Shown piece by piece: positions 1 through 7,909 of a stretch of 64,000 bases of DNA. Position 1 is the stretch's first letter. Every line of letters begins with the position of its first letter. Where the stretch lies: NCBI GenBank assembly GCA_934621385.1, contig CAKTUI010000006.1:1-64000 (forward strand), in the 5' to 3' direction. The position numbers and the translations under genes were made by a program. The notes beneath the pieces were generated by a model that had not been told where the DNA came from, did not search any database, and saw only the letters and a program-made list of their open reading frames with translations. Source of the stretch: an uncultured Kiritimatiellota bacterium (GTDB lineage: Bacteria; Verrucomicrobiota; Kiritimatiellia; RFP12; UBA1067).

Positions 1-77
1 ACACCCTCAGCTTGCGCAACCCGACACCCTCAGCTTGCGCAACCCGACACCCTCAGCTTGCGCAACCCGACACCCTC
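1..77. repeat. 23-bp direct repeats carrying a TTGCGCAA palindrome
   Basis: Three perfect tandem copies of a 23-bp unit occupy 1-23, 24-46 and 47-69, and the first 8 bp of a fourth follow before the sequence diverges. Each unit contains the perfect 8-bp palindrome TTGCGCAA, centred at 15.5, 38.5 and 61.5. The array touches the window edge, so its full length is unknown. It resembles the other phased palindrome arrays in this window in spacing (23 against 22 bp). Confidence 0.9.
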
Positions 78-401
78 CCCTCGCCTTCTGCAGGCGCACC
101 GCCGCCCGCTCTGATGCTATTTTGTCCTATTTTGCAAAACTGTCAAGAGAATAAATCGTTATCAATCCAATAAAAGTGCCGCGACTGCGGGGACGGCCCT
201 CGCCTCCGCCCCTGGACAGTGCCGTGGACCTACGCCCGAGGCCCCTCGGCGTGAAAGAGCGGAAAGCTATGAGTGCCCAGCAATTGACGAACCCAACACA
301 ACGCCGTCAATCACAGGGTGCACTTCCTACTTGACAAACTGGGCCTTTCATTTCTCATTGGCACACTCGTATACGCTCTTCAGAGGAAAAACACCACCAT
401 C
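78..401. other. Intergenic stretch, no gene seen
   Basis: No convincing coding frame, tRNA or repeat is visible between the 23-bp repeats and the cold-shock-domain gene. The stretch lies downstream of the minus-strand operon and probably holds its transcription end, but I see no clear terminator hairpin. Confidence 0.5.
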
Positions 402-827
402 TCACTCAGTCTCTTTTGAAGACATGTAGGCATTTAGAAACTTATCAACTGAATGGTCGGAAGTCTTGAAAAGACATTCTTGCGCTGTTTCCGAGAATCT
501 TGCCGATGAAAATTCAAAATGCTTATGCTTATTGGGGCCCATTTTATTTGCTCTTTTTATTCGCTTGGCGACAAGACCTTTTGGCGTTCTATGACATTCA
601 AATGTAACAACCTCACCAACTTTTAAAGGATAAACTTCAATAACATCATCCACAGAGAAGTAAAGATCGCTATTCTTTTCCTGCGAAATAAACCCAAAAG
701 CACGACCAGTCCTTTTAACACAACCAATAGATCTACCGTGTTGAAATGACTGTGTGTTTCGCGGATTTGTTTCCACTGGCGCATGACCTGAATGCCCCAC
801 ATTTACAAAAACCTGACAAAATGACAT
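402..827 (-). CDS. Cold-shock-domain-like nucleic-acid-binding protein
   Basis: A 141-residue protein whose middle part reads as a divergent cold-shock domain: a first strand (GCVKRTGRAFGFIS, with the RNP-1-like GFI core), an RNP-2-like stretch around DLYFSVDDV, and a last strand with VTFECHRTPKGLVAKRI. The N-terminal ~35 and C-terminal ~45 residues match nothing I recognise. I chose the ATG at 827 because AGAGGTG lies just upstream. An in-frame ATG at 845 overlaps the stop of the preceding PIN gene as ATGA, so translational coupling from there is also possible. It is the last gene of the 6 kb minus-strand operon. RNA or single-stranded DNA binding is inferred from the fold. Confidence 0.65.
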   Translation of the reverse strand: MSFCQVFVNVGHSGHAPVETNPRNTQSFQHGRSIGCVKRTGRAFGFISQEKNSDLYFSVDDVIEVYPLKVGEVVTFECHRTPKGLVAKRIKRANKMGPNKHKHFEFSSARFSETAQECLFKTSDHSVDKFLNAYMSSKETE

Positions 828-841
828 CTTATCACCTCTTC

Positions 842-1781
842 TCATAGAAACAACTTAGTGATTATATCTTCTTGATCAAGAACCTCAATTCTTGAATTTG
901 AATCATTTTGTGATAGTCCACGAAGGCGTAAGGCCAACTCAACATCAAAAGTCACAACGCATAAATCAATATCATTTTGTCCAAGCAACTTCTTGACCAG
1001 CCTAAACAGCCACGCATCTAAATACGCAGTTGGATCCGATACAAAGGAGACATCAGGTAACATCAGGTATCTTAACACACCCCTTACGCTGGAACGCCGA
1101 TATCCGTTGCATCGCACAATCGGCATTTTTATTCTCTAAAGAACCATACGGATTCCTTCTCCTAATATTAGATATTTCATCCAATTGAATGCCAGGAATC
1201 AGCATTTCCATGTTAGAGGGATTCCCCTTCCCAAGTATAGTAAGCAACACGCTTCCAGTAAATCGTTTTAAGACATTTCTATACGCACTTAAATTTCTCA
1301 TTGCCAATGCTCTTAAATTGTCAAAATCATCTCCAAAAGCACTACCATTCGTTTCTCGCGCTATTGCTTCAGCCAATGAGTTTCCCTGCCCATCCATCCA
1401 AACATTGGAATCAAGAATAACAGAACGGCCGCCGAAAAACGACTGAATCCTCCGCACCCGCTCATCATACCCTTTCGCCTCTGTGTCATTTCCTTGAAAA
1501 TACGACTCCCGTTGAGTCCTTTCAGACCTTTCCGCCTCACTCTCTTCCGACCTGCGTTCCCTTTCCATTTCCTTCATTCTTCGTTGACACCAAGGCCACA
1601 TAAACCAAGCAGCGCAACTCATAAGTACAATGATTGATGCAATTTGAAATGATGTCTGCCATATCAATGCCGCCCAGATTAAAAGCAATGCTATATACAA
1701 CTTATTCTTACTTCCTTTTGTCTTCGCCTTGTTCTCGTTGCTACTATTCATTTCTGCGTTCATATTTGTGCCGTAATTCAT
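842..1781 (-). pseudogene. Membrane-anchored PIN-domain protein, frame broken by a 10-bp duplication
   Basis: Two overlapping frames make one protein. The first (from 1781) has two hydrophobic segments at about residues 28-65, a charged Arg/Glu-rich linker, and the start of a PIN nuclease domain (SVILDSNVWMD, then LDEI). The second (to 842) carries the rest, SDPTAYLDAWLF and VVTFD, supplying the later acidic residues. The break lies exactly at a perfect 10-bp tandem duplication, acatcaggta at 1050-1059 and 1060-1069. Removing one copy restores KIPDVSFVSD in frame. The start at 1781 has GGAGG just upstream. It may be a recent mutation, a reversible slippage or an assembly error. The intact product would be a membrane-tethered PIN ribonuclease. 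Confidence 0.75.
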
Positions 1782-1803
1782 GGTATCCTCCAAAATTTAA
1801 AAA

Positions 1804-2361
1804 TCAGAACCGGTCGCTATCGGTCCACTTCTTCTCCAGCCGATCGGCGATGGTGGCAACCGTATTACAAAGGGTCGAGAAGCAATCCCCCGAAACATCG
1901 GTGGGAACCCTGGCATCAAAGTGGACTTCATAGTACCCATCCTTAAGCGGCCGGGCATACCAGTGACCGATGACGTTGTCGTCTGTCAGCAAATCTCTCA
2001 TCATCGGCTTCGTCAAAATCCCGCGATAAGCCACCGAACAGAGGGTCACCACTTCATAGTCATCCGACCCCTCAATCTTCCCATACACTCTCAGGAGCTG
2101 GGTACGCCCACCGCCGACATCAAATTCGAGCACATAGGATTCGCCGCCGTCCTCCACCTCGTATGCGAGATCCGATCGCTTGAGGAGCCCTTCAACCCGT
2201 TCCCGATCGGCGGCACGTTTTGCCGCGTCCGCGTCACTCTGAGAAGCCTGCTGCGCGGCGGCAACGCCATTCGTCGCGGCAACCGCTTCCGTCTCGTTCG
2301 TTGCCGCGCAGAGTGTCAGCCCCATCGCGGCGATTCCGCCCGCCACCATCAACTTGTTCAT
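1804..2361 (-). CDS. Secreted protein of unknown function, paralogue of the next gene
   Basis: A 185-residue protein with an N-terminal signal peptide (MNKLMVAGGIAAMGLTLC), an Ala-rich linker and a C-terminal domain of about 120 residues with repeated beta-strand character (LEFDVGGGRTQLLRVYGK). It ends LEKKWTDSDRF. It is the same length as the product of 2381-2938 and aligns with it end to end, so the two arose by tandem duplication. The start at 2361 is preceded by GGGAGAA and lies 19 bp after the neighbour's stop. I recognise no family; an envelope location is inferred from the signal peptide. Confidence 0.7.
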   Translation of the reverse strand: MNKLMVAGGIAAMGLTLCAATNETEAVAATNGVAAAQQASQSDADAAKRAADRERVEGLLKRSDLAYEVEDGGESYVLEFDVGGGRTQLLRVYGKIEGSDDYEVVTLCSVAYRGILTKPMMRDLLTDDNVIGHWYARPLKDGYYEVHFDARVPTDVSGDCFSTLCNTVATIADRLEKKWTDSDRF

Positions 2362-2380
2362 GCTTATTTCTCCCTTCAGA

Positions 2381-2938
2381 TTACAACTCGTCGGCATCCG
2401 TCCATTTCTTTTCCAGCTTATCGGCAACCTCGGCGACGCCCGAGCAGACACCCTTGAAATACTCTGTGGCAATGTCAATCGGACAATTGGCTTCACAATA
2501 GACCGTGTAGAATCCATTCTCCTGCTGCCGAATATACCATCTGAGATTCTGGACGGAGGACAATAATTCCTGCATCATCGCTTTCGTCAGAACGCCATCG
2601 TAGGCAAGCGAACTGATTGTCACCATCTCATAGCCGTTCCAAGTCCCAGTCTCCCCAAAGACGCGAAGACGCTGCGTACGACCGTCATCGAATGCAAATG
2701 ACAGGCAATAGCTTTTATACTCCGCAAGCTTGTCCTCGTACACAAGGTCCGCTTTCTTGAGGAGCCCTTCAATCCGCGCCCGGTCGGCGGCACATTTTGC
2801 CGCGTCCGCGTCGTCCTGAGAACTCTGCTGCACGGCGGCAACGCCATTCGTCGCGGCAACCGCTTCCGTCTCGTTCGTCGCACCGTGGAGCATCAGCCCC
2901 ATCGCGACGATTCCACCCGCCAGCATCACCCTATTCAT
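2381..2938 (-). CDS. Secreted protein of unknown function, paralogue of the preceding gene
   Basis: A 185-residue protein with a signal peptide (MNRVMLAGGIVAMGLMLHG), a linker beginning ATNETEAVAATNGVAA that is shared almost exactly with its paralogue, and a C-terminal domain ending LEKKWTDADEL. An in-frame ATG lies 6 nt upstream at 2944; I prefer 2938 because it makes both paralogues exactly 185 residues and lies 10 nt after GAGG. The linkers are more alike than the globular parts, suggesting local recombination or selection on the leader. Function unknown. Confidence 0.7.
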   Translation of the reverse strand: MNRVMLAGGIVAMGLMLHGATNETEAVAATNGVAAVQQSSQDDADAAKCAADRARIEGLLKKADLVYEDKLAEYKSYCLSFAFDDGRTQRLRVFGETGTWNGYEMVTISSLAYDGVLTKAMMQELLSSVQNLRWYIRQQENGFYTVYCEANCPIDIATEYFKGVCSGVAEVADKLEKKWTDADEL

Positions 2939-3022
2939 CCCCATCAAACCTCTTGACTGCTTCGAGCTCCCCTTGCAAGAGGGGAATTTCCCCTCCTGCA
3001 AGGGCAGACTCGCCCCTTTCAT

Positions 3023-4627
3023 TTACTGACGGCCCTGCGACTTGAGGTAGGCCTCAACTTCGGGTGTCGCCGTTGCGCGCACCTTCTGCACATCGCATCC
3101 TCTCTCGACAAAGTACTTGACCGTCTCCAGATTACCGGACCAAACAGCCAAGTCGAGCTGGATGTCCTCAACTGCTCCTCCGACCTCAACGAGGTAGCGC
3201 ACACATGCGCAGGAACCCTCGCGGGCGGCACGGGCAACCCCACGCGTCAGCACGGCGGCATCGGCAATCTTCCAGGTTTCCACGACATACTTCACCGTGT
3301 CGACATCCTTCGTCTTCACAGCCAAATCCAGTGCATCCGGAACAGCCTTGAGGTCACATTGGGCGACCACGAGCAGACGCACCGCATTCAGGCAGTTCGC
3401 TTTCAGGGCCACCGCACACGGACTCTCCTTTTCGCCATTCAAGGCATCAATCGGCGCACCCACCTCAAGGAGCATCCGCATGACTCCCGTGTCGCCCCGC
3501 GCCGCCGCGAGATGAAGGGCCGTCCGACCCTGCGCATCTTGCGCATCCACGCGCACTCCACGGTCGAGGAGCATGCGCACCATCCGCTCGCGTCCGAAAC
3601 GGACGGCATCCATCAGGGCCGTCCGACCCTGTGCGTCCATTCCCTCGGGATTCGCATCGCCCGCCAGCAATTCGGCAAAGGCCGCGTCACTCCCCATACG
3701 AACCGCCCACAGAAGCGCGGACGCCTTGTCGCTGTCCAACCGCGAAACGGCGTTCGCATTCGCGCCGAGTGTCAGCATCCGACGCACGAGTTCATCCCGA
3801 TCGAGGCAGGCCGCCGCGACCAGGAGGACCGACTTCTCCTCGTCGCCCAGCGCAACATCCCGCTTCATCATCCGAAGCACCCGTGCGGCATCCCCATAGA
3901 TGCGGGCCACCTCAGGCGAAGCCGTCTGAATCGCCTCCGTGAAGAGGGCAACCGCAGCATCCGGGTCAAACGGCCCAAGCGCCTCGAGCGCGGCCTGCTG
4001 CGCCAACATCCGACGGAACTGTTTCACTATCTCTTCCCAAGCCACTTTCATCGCCAACTGCAGGCGACGCATTTCCTTGAGCTGTGCGCGTGAGACATCA
4101 TACCACGCGTGAACACGCGCATTCAGTTCCTGAGTCGTCAGCGTACCCGCCGACTTGCGCACCGTGTCCAGACCCTTCACGAGCGATTCAATTGACGCAC
4201 CCAGCGCGGCGCACTCCTCGTCCGCATCCGCTTCTGGCATATCCTGCGATTTCAGCCGCTCGGCCAAGACCGCGAGCAAGGCCTGCAGGCGCGTATAGTC
4301 CCGTGCCTTCTTGCCTCCCACGTCATTCGGCTCAAACGGAAGGTAGTCGCTCATGCGGCCACCAAAATAATTCTGGTAGGCCGTCCGCCGATTCGCCGCA
4401 AGTGCCGCGCCCGCCGCCGTGGGCACGTCCAGACGCTGCGCCTCCTGCGCAATCGCCTCCAGCGACTGGTCAATCGTCGCGACATACGCGACAACCGCCG
4501 GCTCTTTCTCCTTCTTCAGGAAGGCCTCCGCACCGTCAAGGTCGCCCTTCTCGACCAGGGACTCGAACGCCGACTTGTTCCGCGCCAGAATGTCGGCGCA
4601 CTCACGCGGATTGATCCACGAATTCAA
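3023..4627 (-). CDS. Ankyrin-repeat protein
   Basis: A 534-residue protein. Residues 1-250 are helical and contain no motif I know. From about residue 265 there are ankyrin repeats, the clearest at 330-400 (DAQGRTALMDAVRFG, DAQGRTALHLAAARG), followed by degenerate copies to the C-terminus. No signal peptide is visible, so a cytoplasmic protein-binding role is likely, although it sits between lipoprotein and secreted-protein genes. The start appears to be TTG at 4627: no in-frame ATG lies near, AAGG is 8 nt upstream, and the preceding stop is only a few bases away, so coupling is probable. Confidence 0.8.
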   Translation of the reverse strand: MNSWINPRECADILARNKSAFESLVEKGDLDGAEAFLKKEKEPAVVAYVATIDQSLEAIAQEAQRLDVPTAAGAALAANRRTAYQNYFGGRMSDYLPFEPNDVGGKKARDYTRLQALLAVLAERLKSQDMPEADADEECAALGASIESLVKGLDTVRKSAGTLTTQELNARVHAWYDVSRAQLKEMRRLQLAMKVAWEEIVKQFRRMLAQQAALEALGPFDPDAAVALFTEAIQTASPEVARIYGDAARVLRMMKRDVALGDEEKSVLLVAAACLDRDELVRRMLTLGANANAVSRLDSDKASALLWAVRMGSDAAFAELLAGDANPEGMDAQGRTALMDAVRFGRERMVRMLLDRGVRVDAQDAQGRTALHLAAARGDTGVMRMLLEVGAPIDALNGEKESPCAVALKANCLNAVRLLVVAQCDLKAVPDALDLAVKTKDVDTVKYVVETWKIADAAVLTRGVARAAREGSCACVRYLVEVGGAVEDIQLDLAVWSGNLETVKYFVERGCDVQKVRATATPEVEAYLKSQGRQ

Positions 4628-4630
4628 AAT

Positions 4631-5062
4631 CTAAACCTTGACCACGGCAACCGCATTGTCGACCTCCGGGATACCGACAATCCCAAAGCCGTATACATAG
4701 GCACGGGCACCTGCCACATCCTTCTTGAGAAGTCGCGCACGCGTCTGCTCCATGAGTTCATTGATACGGGCCTCCGACCACGACACGCACCAAGCGGACC
4801 GTTGCTGCTCCAAGAAGGCCCTGTTCCGCAACAGCACGGTCAGATTCTTCAGGTAATCATAGCCGTCCGCATAGGCCTTGCCGTCCGCATAGGTCTTGCC
4901 GTCCGCATAGGTCTTGCCGTCCGCATAGGCCTTATAGCCGTTCAGTGTCAGAAGAATCGTCTCGCGCTCCATCTCGATGGACACCATCGTCTGACAACCC
5001 ACCAACCAACACATACCAAGTGCCAAAGACAAGGCACCCACTCCTTGAATCGTTCTCTTCAT
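4631..5062 (-). CDS. Small lipoprotein with a YADGK repeat
   Basis: A 143-residue predicted lipoprotein: signal peptide with a lipobox ending WLVGC, so acylation at Cys23 is expected. Residues 43-67 carry four copies of a hexapeptide of the form K-(A/T)-Y-A-D-G, encoded by 18-bp tandem DNA repeats. The rest is charged and probably helical. It lies 36 bp after the lipoprotein gene 5099-5782 and nearly abuts the ankyrin gene. Function unknown; the repeat number could vary between strains. Confidence 0.75.
   Translation of the reverse strand: MKRTIQGVGALSLALGMCWLVGCQTMVSIEMERETILLTLNGYKAYADGKTYADGKTYADGKAYADGYDYLKNLTVLLRNRAFLEQQRSAWCVSWSEARINELMEQTRARLLKKDVAGARAYVYGFGIVGIPEVDNAVAVVKV
4862..4933 (-). 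repeat. Four in-frame 18-bp tandem repeats
   Basis: Units lie at 4862-4879, 4880-4897, 4898-4915 and 4916-4933, differing only by c/t at one position. The unit length is a multiple of three, so copy-number change would alter protein length without breaking the frame. Confidence 0.95.
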
Positions 5063-5098
5063 TGTCTTTCTCCTTTTAATTGTTTTGTTTTCTCTGCT

Positions 5099-5782
5099 TT
5101 ATTTCTCCGTCAAAATCGTCCGCCAGCGACGCTCGTATTCATCGTCCGTGCAAAGTCCCGCCGTATGCAGGGTCTCAAGTTCTTCCAGTTTCTTCTGCTG
5201 CTCGGGCGTAAGGGATGGGGTCACGGGCGTCTGGCTCTGTGTCGCCGCAACCGAGGACGCACCTCTCTTTCCCCTCCTCGGCTTGACTTCTACCTTCTGA
5301 GTGCTCGGCTTCTGCTCACTGGGCTTTTGGGCGTTTGTCCTCTGAGATGTCGGATACATCCGGCTCTCCAGCAACGCCAAGTTATTCATTCGATTGACAT
5401 CCGACACCGTCCCAATCATCCCCGATATGAGGGTGAACGGGTAGACAAACGGCAACCACGAGACGCCAATCATCAGCGTTCCCTTTGCCTGTAGTTTCAG
5501 TCGACTACCTGAAAACGACCCGTCGTAGAATCCCCCGTCCAGCATCTTGTGGGCGATGAAGTGCTGACCCGCACCCGGCAGAAAGCTCCAGAGTACCGCA
5601 GGACCCATCTTCACGATTGGCTGAAAGGTCTCCTTCTCGGCCTCACCCCGCCAGGTAATTCCTTCTCGATTGAGCGCATCTATCCTCGCATAATCCTCGT
5701 CCGAAACTCGGACGCTAGTGCACCCTGCCGAAAGCAGACATGCACAGACACCACCAAGGTAAACCATTTGCCGACACTTCAT
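5099..5782 (-). CDS. Lipoprotein with a C-terminal SHOCT-like segment
   Basis: A 227-residue protein with a lipobox ending LLSAGC (Cys21). Residues 55-125 contain hydrophobic stretches (AVLWSFLPGAGQHFIAHK, GVSWLPFVYPFTLISG) that may be membrane-associated. A Gln/Thr/Ser/Lys-rich linker follows, then a C-terminal stretch with LEELETLHTAGLCTDDEYE, which looks like the short SHOCT module (two helices with the K-L-x-G-x-x-x-x-E-E-Y pattern). It is the first gene of the operon running down to 402. Exact role unknown. Confidence 0.7.
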   Translation of the reverse strand: MKCRQMVYLGGVCACLLSAGCTSVRVSDEDYARIDALNREGITWRGEAEKETFQPIVKMGPAVLWSFLPGAGQHFIAHKMLDGGFYDGSFSGSRLKLQAKGTLMIGVSWLPFVYPFTLISGMIGTVSDVNRMNNLALLESRMYPTSQRTNAQKPSEQKPSTQKVEVKPRRGKRGASSVAATQSQTPVTPSLTPEQQKKLEELETLHTAGLCTDDEYERRWRTILTEK

Positions 5783-5953
5783 CTCTTATTCCTTTCCTTA
5801 AATGTGGAGAAAGCACGGGACATAACAAGCCCTACACCCTTGCTGTTAACAAGAGAATTCCCGTTGAAAAAAGAGGACAAAAGCGGGCGCATCCGCCGTC
5901 TCGCAGATGACGCGCCCCATGCGGGGCCAGCCCAATTACCACCGCCCGTTACT

Positions 5954-5967
5954 GGGGGGGGGGGGGG
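5954..5967. repeat. Homopolymer of 14 G
   Basis: Fourteen consecutive G on the plus strand, between the promoter at 6077 and the lipoprotein start at 5782, so inside the predicted 5' leader. Such tracts slip readily during replication; a length change here could alter leader structure or expression. Confidence 0.95.
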
Positions 5968-6076
5968 TAAACTGCAAATACCGTCCTGTCAATGCGCGAT
6001 TCCGCGCACTTATACGCCTCACTCGGCGAACGCTACTGACGGTCAACTCCATTCGCTTTTCCCGCTTTCGGGACAT

Positions 6077-6085
6077 AGTATACCA
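6077..6085 (-). promoter_or_regulatory. Extended -10 promoter of the lipoprotein operon
   Basis: On the minus strand the sequence reads TGGTATACT, matching the element seen before many genes here. Transcription would begin near 6070, giving a leader of about 290 nt before the start at 5782. Confidence 0.55.
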
Positions 6086-6128
6086 CACGCCCTGTCATTT
6101 GTGGGAAAGAATCTTCAAAATTATTTAA

Positions 6129-6195
6129 TGTCGATTGCAGAAGTAAGTGGGCAGGGGCGACGGGGAAAACCGCCCACTTAGTCCTGCAATCGACA
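6129..6195. terminator. Long inverted repeat, possible terminator or structured RNA
   Basis: Arms 6129-6152 and 6172-6195 pair at 22 of 24 positions around a 19-nt loop. It lies about 100 bp after the stop at 6292 and would end the 14-6.3 kb operon, but no U-run follows on either strand, so a processed RNA or a small mobile repeat is also possible. Confidence 0.5.
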
Positions 6196-6291
6196 AACTG
6201 AAAGTGTAAAATGCCGAAAGGAATGGGACGCGTTTCGGCAGTTATCGTGCGTTTCTGTGGTCGGCCGCAGGAAATCAATCCGTCAAAGGAG

Positions 6292-6879
6292 TTACCAAAT
6301 CCGCAGGACAAGCGACCTGTCACGCACGGAATAGGTGACCCAATCGTCCGATGCGCCGACTCCACGACGCGTCACGCGCAGGAGATTCCACTCCCGCCCG
6401 AACAGGAAGGACAGATCGTCCAGCTCCCTGAATACGGGCTGGCCCTCGCATGTGAACACGGCTTCCCGAATGCCGTTGTCACCATCTGTCACAATGCGGA
6501 CATCCAGACGACGAACCTGCGCCCCAACGGCGGGGACGCATTCCTCTATCCGACAACCGCCGCGCACATCCTCGACGAAGCACCGCCCCGAACGCCACCC
6601 AAGGACGGATGCCGTCTCCTCGAACGACAGGCTTCCGTCCCCATTCGCATCATCCCCAAAGGCGATCTGGAGCGCATTCGAGGGCGTGGACTCAAGCGAC
6701 AATGAGAACTGGAGAATCCGTCCGCCGAACGCATCCCCCATACGAAGCGTGACATTGGTCGACACTTCCGTATCCAGGAACTCTGGCACGGGCAGTGCCG
6801 CGATTTCAACCGTTCGTGCCCCAACGGACAAAACCGCCGCACACACAAGGACAAGGCCCATCACAATTCTCTTCGTCAT
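6292..6879 (-). CDS. Secreted protein with an EF-hand-like calcium loop
   Basis: A 195-residue protein. The signal peptide MTKRIVMGLVLVCAA is identical to that of the gene at 7867-8823, although the mature parts are unrelated. Residues 75-90 (DDANGDGSLSFEE) match an EF-hand or dockerin-like calcium loop (D-x-N-x-D-G-x-x-x-x-E-E). The rest is predicted beta-rich. It is the last gene of the operon begun at 14000, 15 bp after its neighbour, with GAAAGGAAG before the ATG. The function is unknown; calcium binding is inferred from the loop. Confidence 0.7.
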   Translation of the reverse strand: MTKRIVMGLVLVCAAVLSVGARTVEIAALPVPEFLDTEVSTNVTLRMGDAFGGRILQFSLSLESTPSNALQIAFGDDANGDGSLSFEETASVLGWRSGRCFVEDVRGGCRIEECVPAVGAQVRRLDVRIVTDGDNGIREAVFTCEGQPVFRELDDLSFLFGREWNLLRVTRRGVGASDDWVTYSVRDRSLVLRIW

Positions 6880-6894
6880 CGTAATCTTCCTTTC

Positions 6895-7851
6895 TCACCG
6901 TTTCGCCTCAAGGTTCGTGTCGTTCGGCGTGGGGTTGAAGATGTAGGACAGGTAAACCTTGGAAACTCCTTTCCATCCCGGCCCTACATCCAGCGTCCTC
7001 ACGAGGCCATAGTTTGCCTCCTTCAGCGAACCGTCCGCGTCGACCTTGGGACGCAGACGGAGCACCAACGCCGACTTCGGGCTAAACGGGACTTCGCCAC
7101 CTCCGTCTTCGTGATTCTCGTCCCGATCAACAATGTGAACCGAACGAACGGCATACGACTCATTCGTCGAAGCCTCGTAGGGATAGGGCTGAAGGCTCTC
7201 CATGACCTTCTCCACATTGTATCCGCCCGAAGGGTCTCCGACCGTCCTGAAGAAACAGGCGCAATGTCTGCTCTGAGGCGGGGGAAGCCCATCCCAGTCG
7301 ACCCAGAACTCAATGTCCGCACGATCCTGCGCATTGGACGTGACGATTGTCGCCTTCTCCAAGTTAAACCCGAACCAGGCATTCGTCATAGGAACGGGAA
7401 TGTAGATACCTTTTACAACCAAATCCGCCGGATGCCGAATGCGTCGCAGTTCCATGCGCTCCTCCGCCCCGTAGGGCTGCCACCTGCCGTCCCGCACCTC
7501 GCGCTCCGCGCCCATCGCGATGAGGCAGTGCTCCCGCCGCGACCCGTAGTAGCCGTCCTTCGTGACATCAATGACAATTCGGTTTCCCGTCGTTCGTCCG
7601 CTGATTGTGAACAGTCCGTTCGTATCCGTCGTCCCCCGCACGGTGTAGATCTTGTGGAGCTGTTCAATCGTCGTCCGAACCGAGGCTCCCTCCACGGAAA
7701 CACCACTGTCATCCACGACCTTCAGGACCGTGCGATAGTCAGCGCCCCTCTTAAGGGCGGCCCTGAACTCGGCATCCACCACACCCTTGCAGGGGGCAAA
7801 CGAAAATGCCGCCCACACAAGGACAAGGACCATCACAATTCTCTTTGTCAT
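6895..7851 (-). CDS. Secreted tandem paralogue with a carboxypeptidase-regulatory-like domain (copy 3)
   Basis: A 318-residue secreted protein. After a signal peptide (about residues 1-22), residues 30-120 read as an Ig-like carboxypeptidase-regulatory-type domain (TTDTNGLFTISGRTTGN, KDGYYGS). A variable domain of about 150 residues follows, and the C-terminus ends FNPTPNDTNLEAKR as in both neighbours. The first half is almost identical in DNA to that of 7867-8823, whereas the second half is diverged. That pattern suggests recent tandem duplication or gene conversion of the front half. Function unknown; an outer-surface or periplasmic role is inferred. Confidence 0.7.
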   Translation of the reverse strand: MTKRIVMVLVLVWAAFSFAPCKGVVDAEFRAALKRGADYRTVLKVVDDSGVSVEGASVRTTIEQLHKIYTVRGTTDTNGLFTISGRTTGNRIVIDVTKDGYYGSRREHCLIAMGAEREVRDGRWQPYGAEERMELRRIRHPADLVVKGIYIPVPMTNAWFGFNLEKATIVTSNAQDRADIEFWVDWDGLPPPQSRHCACFFRTVGDPSGGYNVEKVMESLQPYPYEASTNESYAVRSVHIVDRDENHEDGGGEVPFSPKSALVLRLRPKVDADGSLKEANYGLVRTLDVGPGWKGVSKVYLSYIFNPTPNDTNLEAKR

Positions 7852-7909
7852 CGTAATCTTCCTTTCTCACCGTTTCGCCTCAAGGTTCGTGTCGTTCGGC
7901 GTGGGGTTG
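7458..7909. repeat. Near-identical tandem segment (pairs with 8430-8881)
   Basis: About 450 bp are almost identical to the stretch 972 bp further on. The segment covers the first half of the copy 3 gene, the intergenic ribosome-binding site and the 3' end of the next gene. The flanks are diverged, which favours gene conversion or a very recent duplication. Confidence 0.8.

Larger units (their letters stand above)
5783..6291. other. Long leader/intergenic region with a poly-G/C tract and a long hairpin
   Basis: This 509-bp stretch has no convincing gene. It contains a promoter on the minus strand (6077-6085), a run of 14 G (5954-5967) that would be C14 in the mRNA leader of the lipoprotein operon, and a 24-bp-arm inverted repeat (6129-6195) downstream of the gene ending at 6292. 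Confidence 0.6.

Noticed and set aside
4862..4933. Regulatory direct repeats
   Set aside because: They are in frame inside a lipoprotein gene and encode a hexapeptide repeat, so a coding explanation suffices.
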